DNA of 35,231 bases from Candidatus Didemnitutus sp. (GTDB lineage: Bacteria > Verrucomicrobiota > Verrucomicrobiia > Opitutales > Opitutaceae), in the NCBI GenBank assembly GCA_023701285.1, contig JAMPXH010000034.1:1-35231 (forward strand), read 5' to 3'. Below, one piece after another: positions 8,306-16,235 of the stretch (position 1 is its first letter; each line of letters opens with the position of its first letter). The notes beneath the pieces were generated by a model. The model did not search any database. It was not told where the DNA came from and was given only the letters and a program-made list of their open reading frames with translations. The translations under genes were made by a program, and so were the position numbers.

Positions 8306-8333
8306 AGGGCGGTTGAGGACAACCGCCCCCACC
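8306..8333 (-). repeat. REP family A, right copy flanking the RAYT gene
   Basis: Read on the minus strand, GTGG (8329-8332) precedes a palindrome with 9-bp arms GGGCGGTTG and CAACCGCCC around a 4-base centre (8307-8328). It starts 5 bp after the RAYT stop and is inverted relative to the left copy, differing at one of 28 positions. The transporter gene start follows within 10-20 bases. Confidence 0.9.
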
Positions 8334-8341
8334 TGCGTCGC

Positions 8342-10852
8342 TTGATCTGCGTGGCGCCCTTTTCGCTCGGCGCTTTGGCCGGTCTCGTCTTCTCCTTTCT
8401 CCTTCCGCTTCTTTCCCGCGCCGCCGATCCGACGTCGGCCGCCGCGCCGCGCGTCACGCTCGACATCCCGATCTTCGCTGGCGGCTACGGCACCGCGTTC
8501 TATGAGGAGACCGCGCGCGAGTTCGAGCGGCTCCGCCCCGAGGTGCGCGTCAACATTTACGGCGACCCGCGCATCTCCGACAAACTCCGCGTGCGCATCA
8601 TCGATGGCCAGCTGCCGGATGCGATGCTGCCCTTCAACGTCCTCATCCCCGCCCTCGTCGATTCCGGCCGCCTGCGCGATCTCGCGCCGCACCTCGCCGC
8701 GCCCAACTGGGAAAACGACGCCGCGTGGGGCGACTCGTTCCTGCCCGGCGCGCTCGATGCCTGGCGGATTTGCGGCGGCACCTACGGCGTGCCGCTCAGC
8801 TACGCGTGCTGGACCATCTACTACAACCGCGCGCTCTTCCGCGCGCACGGCTGGACCGAGCCGCGCACGTGGGACGAGTTCTTCGTCCTCTGCGAAAAAA
8901 TCCGCGCCACCGGGCTCGCACCGGTCAGCCTCACCGGCATCTACGGCAACTACCCCGACGCGTTCCTCCGCGCCGCCTACTACAACCTCGCCGGGGCCGA
9001 CGCGTGGCGCGCGCTCAATGCGCTCGCGCCCGGGGCCCGCACCGATCCGCGCTACGTGCGCGCCGCCGCCGTGCTCCAGCGCATCACGCAACACCACACG
9101 CTCGCCGGCTGGGAGGGCGCCACGCACACCGCCGCGCAGACCGCGTTCCTCGAGGGCCGCGCCGCCATGTGTGTTTCCGGCTCGTGGATGATCTACGAGA
9201 TGGGCGCGCGCATCCCGGCGGATTTCGAGATCGGCGTGATGAATTTTCCCGTCTTCCCCGACGGTGTCGCCGATCCGCGCACGATCCAGACCGGCGCGGA
9301 TTACTTCTTCGCCTTCGCGACCGGCGACGCGGAGCGCGAGGCGCTCACGGTCGAATTCCTGCGCTTCCTCACCTCGCGGTCGCGCGCCGCCGCGTGGGTG
9401 CGGCGCGTGGATGCGCCGGTCGCCGTGCGCGGCGTGCCGCTGGAAGCCTTCTCGCCGCGCATGCGGCCCATCGCGGAGATGATCGCGCAGGCACCGGAGT
9501 CGTTCAACATGCCGCAAGTGATGCTGCAGACGCCCGGCGTGCGGCAGGCGCTGGTCGATCACCGGCTCGCGCTCATGGGCGGACGGATCACGCCGGAGGA
9601 ATTCGGCGCGCGCATCGAGGCCGCGGCCGCGCACGACCGGGCCCGCGCGGAAAATCCTGACGCGATCGACATCAAGCATCCCTTCGCCGGCACGGCCTTG
9701 CTCACCGCTCTCGCGGCGATCGCCGTCTGGCTGATTCTCCAGCGCACGAAGAAAAAATTCCGCGCGAACGAAGCCTGGAGGACGGAGTCATCCAAACCCG
9801 CCATGGAAGAAAGTGCGGATGGCACGCCGGCGGGGTTCGGCGACCCCGCCCTCCAACCATCGCAGCGCGCCGCTCTGCCGTCCGCCTCCGGCATGGGCGA
9901 TGCGACGGCTTTGCCGGATGCGTTGGAGAAAATCCCGGCGCCCGCCGCCACGCGGCCGCGCTTGCGCCCGGTCGCGGCGCTCGGCTTCGTCGGCCCGGCG
10001 TTCTTCCTCTACGTGGCGCTGGTGCTCGTGCCCGGCGTGGTGGCGCTGGGGTGGGCGTTCACGCAGTGGGACGGCATGGGCGCACGCGAGTGGGTGGGGT
10101 GGCTGAACTTCAAGGCGCTGCTCTTCGAGAGCGATGTGTTCTGGGCCGCGCTGCGCAACAACGCCTTCCTCATGCTCGTGCCGGCGGTGGTCGTGCTGCC
10201 GCTGGCGCTGGCGCTGGCCTACGTGCTGCACCGCGGCATCTGGGGCGCGGGGGTGTTCCGCGCGGTGCTGCTCTTCCCCAATCTGCTCGGCGGCATCGCG
10301 GCGGCGCTGCTGTGGATGACGGCCTACGAACCGCACGGCGGCCTCGTGAACGCCGGCCTCGTCGCGCTCGGCGATGCGCTCGGCTCGGACTGGCTGCGCT
10401 CGTTCGCCGGGTATCCGTGGCTCGCGCCGCGGCAGCTCTACTGGGCCATTGTCCCGATCTACGTGTGGATGGCCTGCGGCTTCAACCTCGTGCTCTATCT
10501 CGCCGCGATGGAAGGCATCAACCCCGAGCTCTACGAGGCCGCAGAGCTCGAGGGCGCCTCGCGCGCGCGGCAGTTCTTCTCCATCACGCTGCCGCTCATC
10601 TGGGAGGTCGTGGTGGTGAGCGCGGTCTTCATCGTCATCGCCGGGCTCAACGCCTTCGAACTCGTGTGGCTGCTCACGCAGCAGGACCCCGACACCTCCA
10701 CGCACACGCTCGGCACGATGATGGTGACGTCGATGTTCAAGGAATTCCAAATCGGCCGCGCCACGGCGATCGCGGTGTTGTTGTTCGTGCTCGTGCTCGC
10801 CGGCAGCGCGGCGCTCATGCGCGGGCTCCGGCGCGAGGAGGTGGAGTCGTGA
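8342..10852 (+). CDS. Sugar ABC transporter: solute-binding protein fused to permease (MalE-MalF-type)
   Basis: An about 836-residue fusion of two CUT1 carbohydrate-uptake subunits. After a signal sequence (SLGALAGLVFSFLLPLLSRA) comes a periplasmic solute-binding domain of about 440 residues, with GTYGVPLSYACWTIYYNRAL and a C-terminal segment typical of extracellular binding proteins. A membrane span (TALLTALAAIAVWLILQ) with a positive flank (RTKKK) returns the chain to the cytosol. A linker of about 55 residues follows, then a six-span permease with the EAA loop (YEAAELEGASRARQFFSITL). Start choice: an in-frame ATG at 8276 overlaps the RAYT gene and reads through the REP; TTG 8342 or GTG 8351 gives a proper signal peptide. 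The linker DNA contains a family B REP. The second permease overlaps by 4 bp; no ATPase gene is nearby. Confidence 0.88.
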   Translation: MICVAPFSLGALAGLVFSFLLPLLSRAADPTSAAAPRVTLDIPIFAGGYGTAFYEETAREFERLRPEVRVNIYGDPRISDKLRVRIIDGQLPDAMLPFNVLIPALVDSGRLRDLAPHLAAPNWENDAAWGDSFLPGALDAWRICGGTYGVPLSYACWTIYYNRALFRAHGWTEPRTWDEFFVLCEKIRATGLAPVSLTGIYGNYPDAFLRAAYYNLAGADAWRALNALAPGARTDPRYVRAAAVLQRITQHHTLAGWEGATHTAAQTAFLEGRAAMCVSGSWMIYEMGARIPADFEIGVMNFPVFPDGVADPRTIQTGADYFFAFATGDAEREALTVEFLRFLTSRSRAAAWVRRVDAPVAVRGVPLEAFSPRMRPIAEMIAQAPESFNMPQVMLQTPGVRQALVDHRLALMGGRITPEEFGARIEAAAAHDRARAENPDAIDIKHPFAGTALLTALAAIAVWLILQRTKKKFRANEAWRTESSKPAMEESADGTPAGFGDPALQPSQRAALPSASGMGDATALPDALEKIPAPAATRPRLRPVAALGFVGPAFFLYVALVLVPGVVALGWAFTQWDGMGAREWVGWLNFKALLFESDVFWAALRNNAFLMLVPAVVVLPLALALAYVLHRGIWGAGVFRAVLLFPNLLGGIAAALLWMTAYEPHGGLVNAGLVALGDALGSDWLRSFAGYPWLAPRQLYWAIVPIYVWMACGFNLVLYLAAMEGINPELYEAAELEGASRARQFFSITLPLIWEVVVVSAVFIVIAGLNAFELVWLLTQQDPDTSTHTLGTMMVTSMFKEFQIGRATAIAVLLFVLVLAGSAALMRGLRREEVES
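9829..9854 (-). repeat. REP family B copy inside the transporter linker coding sequence
   Basis: GGCGGGGTTCGG (9829-9840) and CGACCCCGCC (9841-9850) make a 22-base imperfect palindrome identical to the intergenic copy at 32637-32658 and reverse-complementary to the one near 17522-17545. On its own strand the leading tetranucleotide is GGAG (complement of 9851-9854). It is translated as AGFGDPA within the cytoplasmic linker of the binding-protein/permease fusion, without breaking the frame. Confidence 0.88.
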
Positions 10853-11751
10853 GCGCGCCGGATGGCGGCGGTCCCGCCGCGCGAGGCGGCCCGGGAAATC
10901 CGGCGCCGCGCGTCCGCGTCTCGCGGACGCTGTTGTTCGTCGCGCTGCTCGGCTACGCGCTGTGGGTGGTCGGGCCGATGCTGTGGGTCGTGGCGTCGTC
11001 GTTGAAGGACAACGCCGACATCTTCCGCCACACCTTTGCGCTGCCCGAGTGGGGCGATCTCCGCACGGAGAACTACGTGCAGGCGTGGCGCGAGGCGAGT
11101 TTCGGCGACTACTTCCTCAACAGCGTGCTGGTGACGGGCAGTTCGGTCGTGCTCATCACGGCGCTCGGTGCGATGGCGGCGTATGCGCTGGCGCGCTTCG
11201 CGCTGCCGGGCGGGCGGGCGGTGTTCTGGTTGTTCCTCGCCGGACTCATGATCCCGGCGCAGCTGGCGGTGGTGCCGCTGTTCTTCGAGCTGCGGGCTCT
11301 CGGGCTGCTCAATTCGCGGCTCGGGCTCGTGCTGGTCTACACGGCCAACGGGCTGCCGTTCGCGATCTTCATCCTCGCCGGGTTCTTCCGCGCGCTGCCG
11401 CGCACGCTGCACGAGGCGGCGGTGATCGACGGGGCGGACGAGTGGACGGCTTTCTGGCGCGTGATGCTGCCGCTGGCGCGGCCGGGGCTGGTGACGGTGG
11501 CGATCTTCCAGTTCATCGGCGTGTGGAAGGAGTATTTTTTCGCCTTCATGCTCACGAGCGGCGATGTCACCGGCAGTGCGCGCACGTTGCCGCTCGGCTT
11601 GGCCAACCTCGCCATCACGGCGCAATACCGCAGCGATTACGGTTCGCTCTTCGCCGGCATCGTGCTCGTTGCGTTGCCGCTGTTGATCGTGTTCGTGCTG
11701 CTCCAGCGGCACATCGTGAAGGGCGTCACTGCCGGCGCGGTGAAGGGTTGA
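10849..11751 (+). CDS. Carbohydrate ABC transporter permease (MalG type)
   Basis: A 300-residue inner-membrane permease, partner of the upstream fusion. The GTG start at 10849 overlaps the upstream TGA (GTGA), indicating translational coupling. About six membrane spans are visible, beginning with SRTLLFVALLGYALWVVGPM. The ATPase-docking EAA loop is HEAAVIDGADEWTAFWRVML, followed by LPLARPG. The conserved segment NSVLVTGSSVVLITALGAMA is typical of the BPD_transp_1 domain of MalG/UgpE-like proteins. The first about 20 residues are Gly/Pro-rich and cytosolic. With the fused MalE-MalF-type protein it would form a heterodimeric pore needing an MsmK/MalK-type ATPase encoded elsewhere. The substrate cannot be read from sequence. 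Confidence 0.92.
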   Translation: MSAPDGGGPAARGGPGNPAPRVRVSRTLLFVALLGYALWVVGPMLWVVASSLKDNADIFRHTFALPEWGDLRTENYVQAWREASFGDYFLNSVLVTGSSVVLITALGAMAAYALARFALPGGRAVFWLFLAGLMIPAQLAVVPLFFELRALGLLNSRLGLVLVYTANGLPFAIFILAGFFRALPRTLHEAAVIDGADEWTAFWRVMLPLARPGLVTVAIFQFIGVWKEYFFAFMLTSGDVTGSARTLPLGLANLAITAQYRSDYGSLFAGIVLVALPLLIVFVLLQRHIVKGVTAGAVKG

Positions 11752-11780
11752 GCGCCGGGCGAAAACGGCCGGCTCCCACC

Positions 11781-12347
11781 ATGCCCGACCTGCTCGAACA
11801 ACTCGCCGGCGGCGACCGCCGCACCCTCGGTCGCTCGGCGGAGGTCGCGGCGCAGGTCCTGGCGCAACCCGCGTGGATCGACCGGCTCTTCGACGGCTTG
11901 GCCGAGGACGACACGGTGATCCGCGGCCGCGCCGCCGATGCCTTGGAAAAGGTCGCCGCCGCCCGCCCCGACCTGATCCAGCCGTATAAGGACGAATTGC
12001 TCACGCAGGTGGTGGCGATCGACGACTGGGTCGTGCGCGCGCACCTTTGCCAGATCTTGCCGCGGCTGGGCGGTCTCACCCCCGCGGAGCGGCGCCGCGC
12101 CCTCGCCACCGTGCATGGCTACCTGGCCGACCGGAGCAGCATCGTCCGCGCCCTCGCACTCGAATGCCTCGTGCACCTGAGCCGGACGGCGGGGTTTTCC
12201 CGGGAGAGAAAAACCGTCGACGCCCTCGTCCTCCGCCTCACGACCGCGGGCGGCACGCCGGCCCTCCGGGCGCGGGCCCGCAAGATGCAGCGATTCATCC
12301 AGCGCGCCGCGGCGGACCGTGGCCGCGGCCGGCAGCCAGCGTCATAA
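11781..12347 (+). CDS. HEAT-like repeat protein
   Basis: A 188-residue, all-helical protein starting MPDLLEQLAGGDRRTLG. It has at least three HEAT-type helix pairs, seen in ALEKVAAARPDLIQPYKDEL, IDDWVVRAHLCQILPRLG and DRSSIVRALALECLVHLSR, with the conserved Asp/Arg positions of this repeat class. Such proteins serve as protein-binding scaffolds. There is no signal peptide or membrane span, so it is cytosolic. It begins 29 bp after the second permease and may share that transcript, although a link to sugar transport is not obvious. The very basic C terminus (RKMQRFIQRAAADRGRGR) could bind nucleic acid or an acidic partner. Confidence 0.75.
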   Translation: MPDLLEQLAGGDRRTLGRSAEVAAQVLAQPAWIDRLFDGLAEDDTVIRGRAADALEKVAAARPDLIQPYKDELLTQVVAIDDWVVRAHLCQILPRLGGLTPAERRRALATVHGYLADRSSIVRALALECLVHLSRTAGFSRERKTVDALVLRLTTAGGTPALRARARKMQRFIQRAAADRGRGRQPAS

Positions 12348-12398
12348 AAAAGCTGCGGGTGGCGGCGAATCCCTCCTCTGGGTCGGCGCGGCAATTTC

Positions 12399-12430
12399 AG
12401 GGAATTCCCTACGCATGTCTGCGCAGATGC
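12399..12430. promoter_or_regulatory. Two adjacent palindromes upstream of the envelope operon
   Basis: AGGGAATTCCCT (12399-12410) is a perfect 12-bp palindrome. Two bases later, 12413-12430 (GCATGTCTGCGCAGATGC) is palindromic around a perfect core TCTGCGCAGA. They lie 114-145 bp upstream of the first gene of the five-gene operon, in a 196-bp intergenic region. They look like binding sites for dimeric regulators, but no regulator can be assigned. Confidence 0.4.
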
Positions 12431-12543
12431 CTGATGTGCTCTTGCTTCCACAAGCGCGGCATCCAAACTCCCGCCCCATAACCCCACGCAAGCCCGGGTG
12501 GGGCATGACTTCATTAACCCGGGCGACCTGAGCCACCTCCGCC

Positions 12544-13659
12544 ATGCAAAGAATAATTCCCGCCCTCCTCCGGGCCCTCACGGTGAGCGCCCTCTGCCTC
12601 GCTTCCTCCCTCTCCGCCCAGACCCCGGCTCCGGCCGAGAAGACTTACAAGGTCGCCATCGTCACCGCCAACCGCGCCGGCACCGTCGGGGATGCCGAAC
12701 TCGGCGCCCTCGAGGATTACATCACCGGCAAGGTGACCAACCTCGGCGTCCAAGTCATCAGCGCCGAGACGATGATGAACGCCGTCGGCAACATGGAGCC
12801 GCAGGCCCAGAAGGCCAAACTCGACGTCGAGATGGCCCAGGCCACCTCCGCCGTGCGCCTCGCGCAGACGCTCGGAGCCGATTACCTCATGCAGGTCACC
12901 CTCACGGGCTTCGACTCCAACAAGCGCGACCTCAACGCCTATGGCGTCAAGAGCACCACCGAGGACCGCGTCGCCCGCGTCACTTACAAGATCCTCGACG
13001 GCCAGTCCGGCGCCAGCCTCGCCTCCGACACCGTCAGCGTCACCAAGTCCGTGCAACAGACCAGCGAGTCCACGACCGGCCTCTCGGGCGTTGTCAACAG
13101 CCTCCTCGAGGAAGCCGCCGGCAAGGTCGCCACCAGCCTCCAGCGCGCCATCGCCCGCGGCCGCATCACCGCCCCGGCCGCCGCCGCCTCGCTCGTCACC
13201 ATCGAGCTCAGCACCGAGGTCGCCGACCTCTATGTGCCCGATGTGCGCATCGGACCCGAGAACACCCTCAGCATCTCCGAGAGCAAATTCAAGGTCTCCG
13301 CCCTTTCCGCCACCGTCGAGGTCGACGGCATTGCCGTCGGCACCGCCCCCGGCAAGCTCACCGTCAAGCCCGGCCTGAGCAAACTCCGCGTCGTCCGCGA
13401 AGGCTTCAAACCCTGGGAGCGCACCGTCAACTTCATGAACGGCCAGAAACTCGCCGTCACCCTCGAGATGAGCGAAGCCGCCTACGCCCGCTGGAAGGAC
13501 GCCACCGCCTTCATGAACGACCTCAAGAACGGCGCCAAACTCACCGACGCCGAGGTCAAGCGCCTCGAAGGCGAAGCCAAGATGCTCGAACAAAGCGGCT
13601 TCAAGGTGAACACCACCGACGCCCCCACGATCATCAACCGCTCCATCTTCGGCCTCTGA
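12544..13659 (+). CDS. Exported PEGA-domain protein, first gene of envelope operon
   Basis: A 371-residue protein with a signal peptide (LTVSALCLASSLSAQ, cut before TPAP). Residues about 35-175 (YKVAIVTANRAG, LGADYLMQVTLTGFDSN) resemble the N-terminal fold shared by CsgG and LpoB-type lipoproteins; this is a pattern-level call. Residues about 249-312 form a PEGA domain: SATVEVDGIAVGTAPGKL, then LSKLRVVREGFKPWERTV. PEGA domains are small surface beta domains thought to bind the cell wall or other envelope parts. The last about 55 residues are helical. Four further envelope genes follow in the same direction with short gaps. Codons are almost all C- or G-ending, suggesting good expression. Confidence 0.82.
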   Translation: MQRIIPALLRALTVSALCLASSLSAQTPAPAEKTYKVAIVTANRAGTVGDAELGALEDYITGKVTNLGVQVISAETMMNAVGNMEPQAQKAKLDVEMAQATSAVRLAQTLGADYLMQVTLTGFDSNKRDLNAYGVKSTTEDRVARVTYKILDGQSGASLASDTVSVTKSVQQTSESTTGLSGVVNSLLEEAAGKVATSLQRAIARGRITAPAAAASLVTIELSTEVADLYVPDVRIGPENTLSISESKFKVSALSATVEVDGIAVGTAPGKLTVKPGLSKLRVVREGFKPWERTVNFMNGQKLAVTLEMSEAAYARWKDATAFMNDLKNGAKLTDAEVKRLEGEAKMLEQSGFKVNTTDAPTIINRSIFGL

Positions 13660-13690
13660 GCGCCCACCACCCTCAACCCTGTTTTTCACC

Positions 13691-14584
13691 ATGAAACTTG
13701 GACGCCTTTTCCTCGCGCTTCTCGCCGCCACGCTCCTCGTCGCCCCCGCCGCGACCGCCCAGGACTCCGCCCCGGGCAAGAAGAAGCTCGCCGTGACGAA
13801 GATCACCGCCAACCCCGCCGTCGCCCAGCGCATGTCCGCGCAGGGCGTCACCCTCTCGCTCGACTCCATCCTCCAGGGCCTCGACGCGCAGGTGCACGAC
13901 CGCCTCCTCAACACCCGCCGCTTCGAGATGCTTGAGCGCGCCGATGCCGACGCCCTCGCCACCGAGGCCGCCGCCTCCGGCCAGGCCTTCTCCTTCAACG
14001 GCGCCGACTACCTCCTCACCATCCGCGTCGACGGCTTCAACGACCGCACCGAGACCCGCAAGCTCGCCTCCCTCGGCAAGACCATCATGGCCCGCGCCAT
14101 CGAGATCTCCGCCGTCGCCAAGATCACCGAGGTCGCCACCCAACGCTCCATCGCCAGCGCCAACTTCACCGTCACCCAGCGCGACTCCGAGAACCGCTCC
14201 GAGAACACCACCCAGCGCGTCGGCGAAGCCTCCGATGAACTCATGATGATGGCCGTCCGCGAGCTCGCCCAGAAGATCGCCGGCCGCACCACCGACGTCA
14301 TCTACCCCGCCCGCGTCATCGGCAAACGCGACCGCATCGTCACCATCAACCGCAACGATCAGTCCGGCATCGCCGTCGGTCAGATGTGGGAAGTTTACGC
14401 TCTCGGCGAGGAACTCGTCGACCCCGACACCGGAGAGAAGACCCGCGAGGAAGTCCTCGTCGGCAAGGTCAAGGTCACCCGCGTCACGCCGCAGAACTCC
14501 CAAGCCGAGATCCTCGAGGACAACGGCATCGACCGCAACGCCATCGTCCGCCGCGTCGGCGGGGACGAAGACACCGCCAACTGA
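13691..14584 (+). CDS. Exported CsgG-like protein with FlgT-C-like C-terminal domain
   Basis: A 297-residue protein with a signal peptide (FLALLAATLLVAPAATAQ). Residues about 28-205 have the CsgG-type layout: KKLAVTKITANPAV, RRFEMLERADADALATEA, GADYLLTIRVDGF, then a strand-rich AVAKITEVATQRSIASANF. Residues about 210-290 match the C-terminal domain of the flagellar protein FlgT: VIGKRDRIVTINRNDQSGIA, VGQMWEVYALGEELVDPDTG, VGKVKVTRVTPQNSQAEIL. There is no lipobox, unlike true CsgG, so it is probably periplasmic or loosely outer-membrane-bound. No curli or flagellar genes are nearby, so a role in those systems is not implied. It lies 31 bp after the PEGA gene. Confidence 0.8.
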   Translation: MKLGRLFLALLAATLLVAPAATAQDSAPGKKKLAVTKITANPAVAQRMSAQGVTLSLDSILQGLDAQVHDRLLNTRRFEMLERADADALATEAAASGQAFSFNGADYLLTIRVDGFNDRTETRKLASLGKTIMARAIEISAVAKITEVATQRSIASANFTVTQRDSENRSENTTQRVGEASDELMMMAVRELAQKIAGRTTDVIYPARVIGKRDRIVTINRNDQSGIAVGQMWEVYALGEELVDPDTGEKTREEVLVGKVKVTRVTPQNSQAEILEDNGIDRNAIVRRVGGDEDTAN

Positions 14585-14648
14585 GCCGCTTCCACCGCCC
14601 GCCATTTCTGTCACCCGCACACCGCACACACACACATCATACCCCTGC

Positions 14649-16235
14649 ATGAACCACCGCACTGAACTCTCCGCCGCCCGCCGCCTCGGACAGGCCGCGG
14701 GTCTCCTCGCGCTCCTGCTCCTGGCCTCCGGCTGCGCCACTTACCAGCAAGACACCCAGGCCTTCACCCAAGCCACCCGCGGTGGCGCCGGCGGCCTCAT
14801 GGCCGCCATCCCGCAGATCGAGCAGAAGGCCGCCAAGAGCGCCGGCTCCAAGGACGAGCTCATCTACCGCCTCGAACACGGCACCACCCTCCGCACCGCC
14901 GCGCTCGCCGATCCCTCCCTTGTTCCCAGCATCGTTCCCCCCGCTCCGCCCGTGAAGGCCGGTGAGGTCGCCCCGCCGCCTCCGCCCCTGCCCACGGCCG
15001 AGGAAGTCAGCGCCGAGTATGCCCGCCGATCCAACGCCGCCTTCGACCTCGCCGAGGAAAAGGTCAACGCATGGGAGGAACAGGCCAAGACCAAGGTCGG
15101 CGCCGAGCTCGGAGCCGCCCTCACCAACCAGGCTTCGCTCCCCTACCGCGGCCGCGCCTACGACAAGGTGATGATGAACACCTACAAGGCGCTCAACTAC
15201 CTCAGCCTCCGCGACAAGGACAAGGCCCGCGTCGAACTCAACCGCTCCCTCCAACGCCAGCGCGACGCCGTCACCGAGAACGAGAAACGCATCGCCAAGG
15301 CCAGCGAGGAAGCGGCCGCCGCTGCCCGCGGCGAACTCAAGGACGAGCAGGGCAAGTCCGCCGCCTACGACGCCAACCGCGCCGTCGACGACCCCAAGAC
15401 CGGCCCCGCCCTCCAAGCCGCCCTCGACGCCTCCATCGCGCCGATGAAGCCCTACGGCGATTACGTGAACCCCTTCGCCGTGTTCCTCGACGGCCTCTTC
15501 TTCACCACCCTCGGCGAAGTCGGCGACGACTGGGAGCGCGGCCGCAAGTCCTTCGAGCGCGTCGCCTCCATGGTCCCGGACAACGCCTTCCTCCAGGCCG
15601 ATCTCGCCGCCGCGGCCGCCGCCGCCGAAGGCAAGAGCCCCGAGGGCGTCACCTACGTCATCTTCGAGACCGGCACCGCTCCCTCGCGCGACCAGGTCCG
15701 CGTCGACATCCCGACCTTCCTCGTCACCAGCCGCCTCGCCTACGTCGGCGCCTCGTTCCCCAAGCTCGTGTTCAACCAGGATTATGTCCCCGCCCTCAGC
15801 GTCACCGCCGGCGACCAAACGGTGAACACCGCCATCGTCGCGAGCATGGACAGCGTCATCGCCAACGACTTCAAGAACGAGTGGCCCACCGTCGTCACCA
15901 AGACCCTCATCACCACCGCCACCAAGGCCATCGTCCAGGCCGCCGTCCAGAAGGCCGCCGAGGACCGCGGCGGCATGTGGGCCGGCCTCGCCGCCAGCGT
16001 CATCATGAGCGGCATCAACGCCGCCACCAACATCGCCGACACCCGCACCTGGACCTCCCTCCCCAAGGAGTTCCAATACGCCCGCGTCGCCACCCCCGCC
16101 AGCCGCGAGCTGACGATCTCCGCCGGCACCGAACAAAAGACCGTCAAGCTTGTCGACGGCTCCGTGAATGTGGTTTACGTCAAATCCAGCTCGAGCAGCA
16201 GCCCGCTGTTCGTCTCCCAGTTCGCGCTCAAATGA
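14649..16235 (+). CDS. COG3014-type outer-membrane lipoprotein
   Basis: A 528-residue lipoprotein: the signal ends in LLLASGC with cysteine as the lipid site, followed by Ala, which favours outer-membrane sorting. The body is helical and TPR-like (RAYDKVMMNTYKALNYLSL, KARVELNRSLQRQRDAV, GRKSFERVASMVPDNAFLQA). A C-terminal part follows with DQVRVDIPTFLVTSRLAYVG and a Gly/Ala-rich helical stretch (GGMWAGLAASVIMSGINAAT). This is the pattern of the uncharacterised COG3014 family, which in other bacteria sits next to YcfL and LpoB genes, as here. Its function is unknown; the conserved context suggests it works with LpoB. The stop overlaps the next start by 4 bp. Confidence 0.83.
   Translation: MNHRTELSAARRLGQAAGLLALLLLASGCATYQQDTQAFTQATRGGAGGLMAAIPQIEQKAAKSAGSKDELIYRLEHGTTLRTAALADPSLVPSIVPPAPPVKAGEVAPPPPPLPTAEEVSAEYARRSNAAFDLAEEKVNAWEEQAKTKVGAELGAALTNQASLPYRGRAYDKVMMNTYKALNYLSLRDKDKARVELNRSLQRQRDAVTENEKRIAKASEEAAAAARGELKDEQGKSAAYDANRAVDDPKTGPALQAALDASIAPMKPYGDYVNPFAVFLDGLFFTTLGEVGDDWERGRKSFERVASMVPDNAFLQADLAAAAAAAEGKSPEGVTYVIFETGTAPSRDQVRVDIPTFLVTSRLAYVGASFPKLVFNQDYVPALSVTAGDQTVNTAIVASMDSVIANDFKNEWPTVVTKTLITTATKAIVQAAVQKAAEDRGGMWAGLAASVIMSGINAATNIADTRTWTSLPKEFQYARVATPASRELTISAGTEQKTVKLVDGSVNVVYVKSSSSSSPLFVSQFALK

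Noticed and set aside
10051-10848. Upstream in-frame extension of the second permease
   Set aside because: It overlaps the MalF-type permease domain in another frame and is Arg/Ala-rich. The GTG at 10849 with its GTGA overlap is a far better start.
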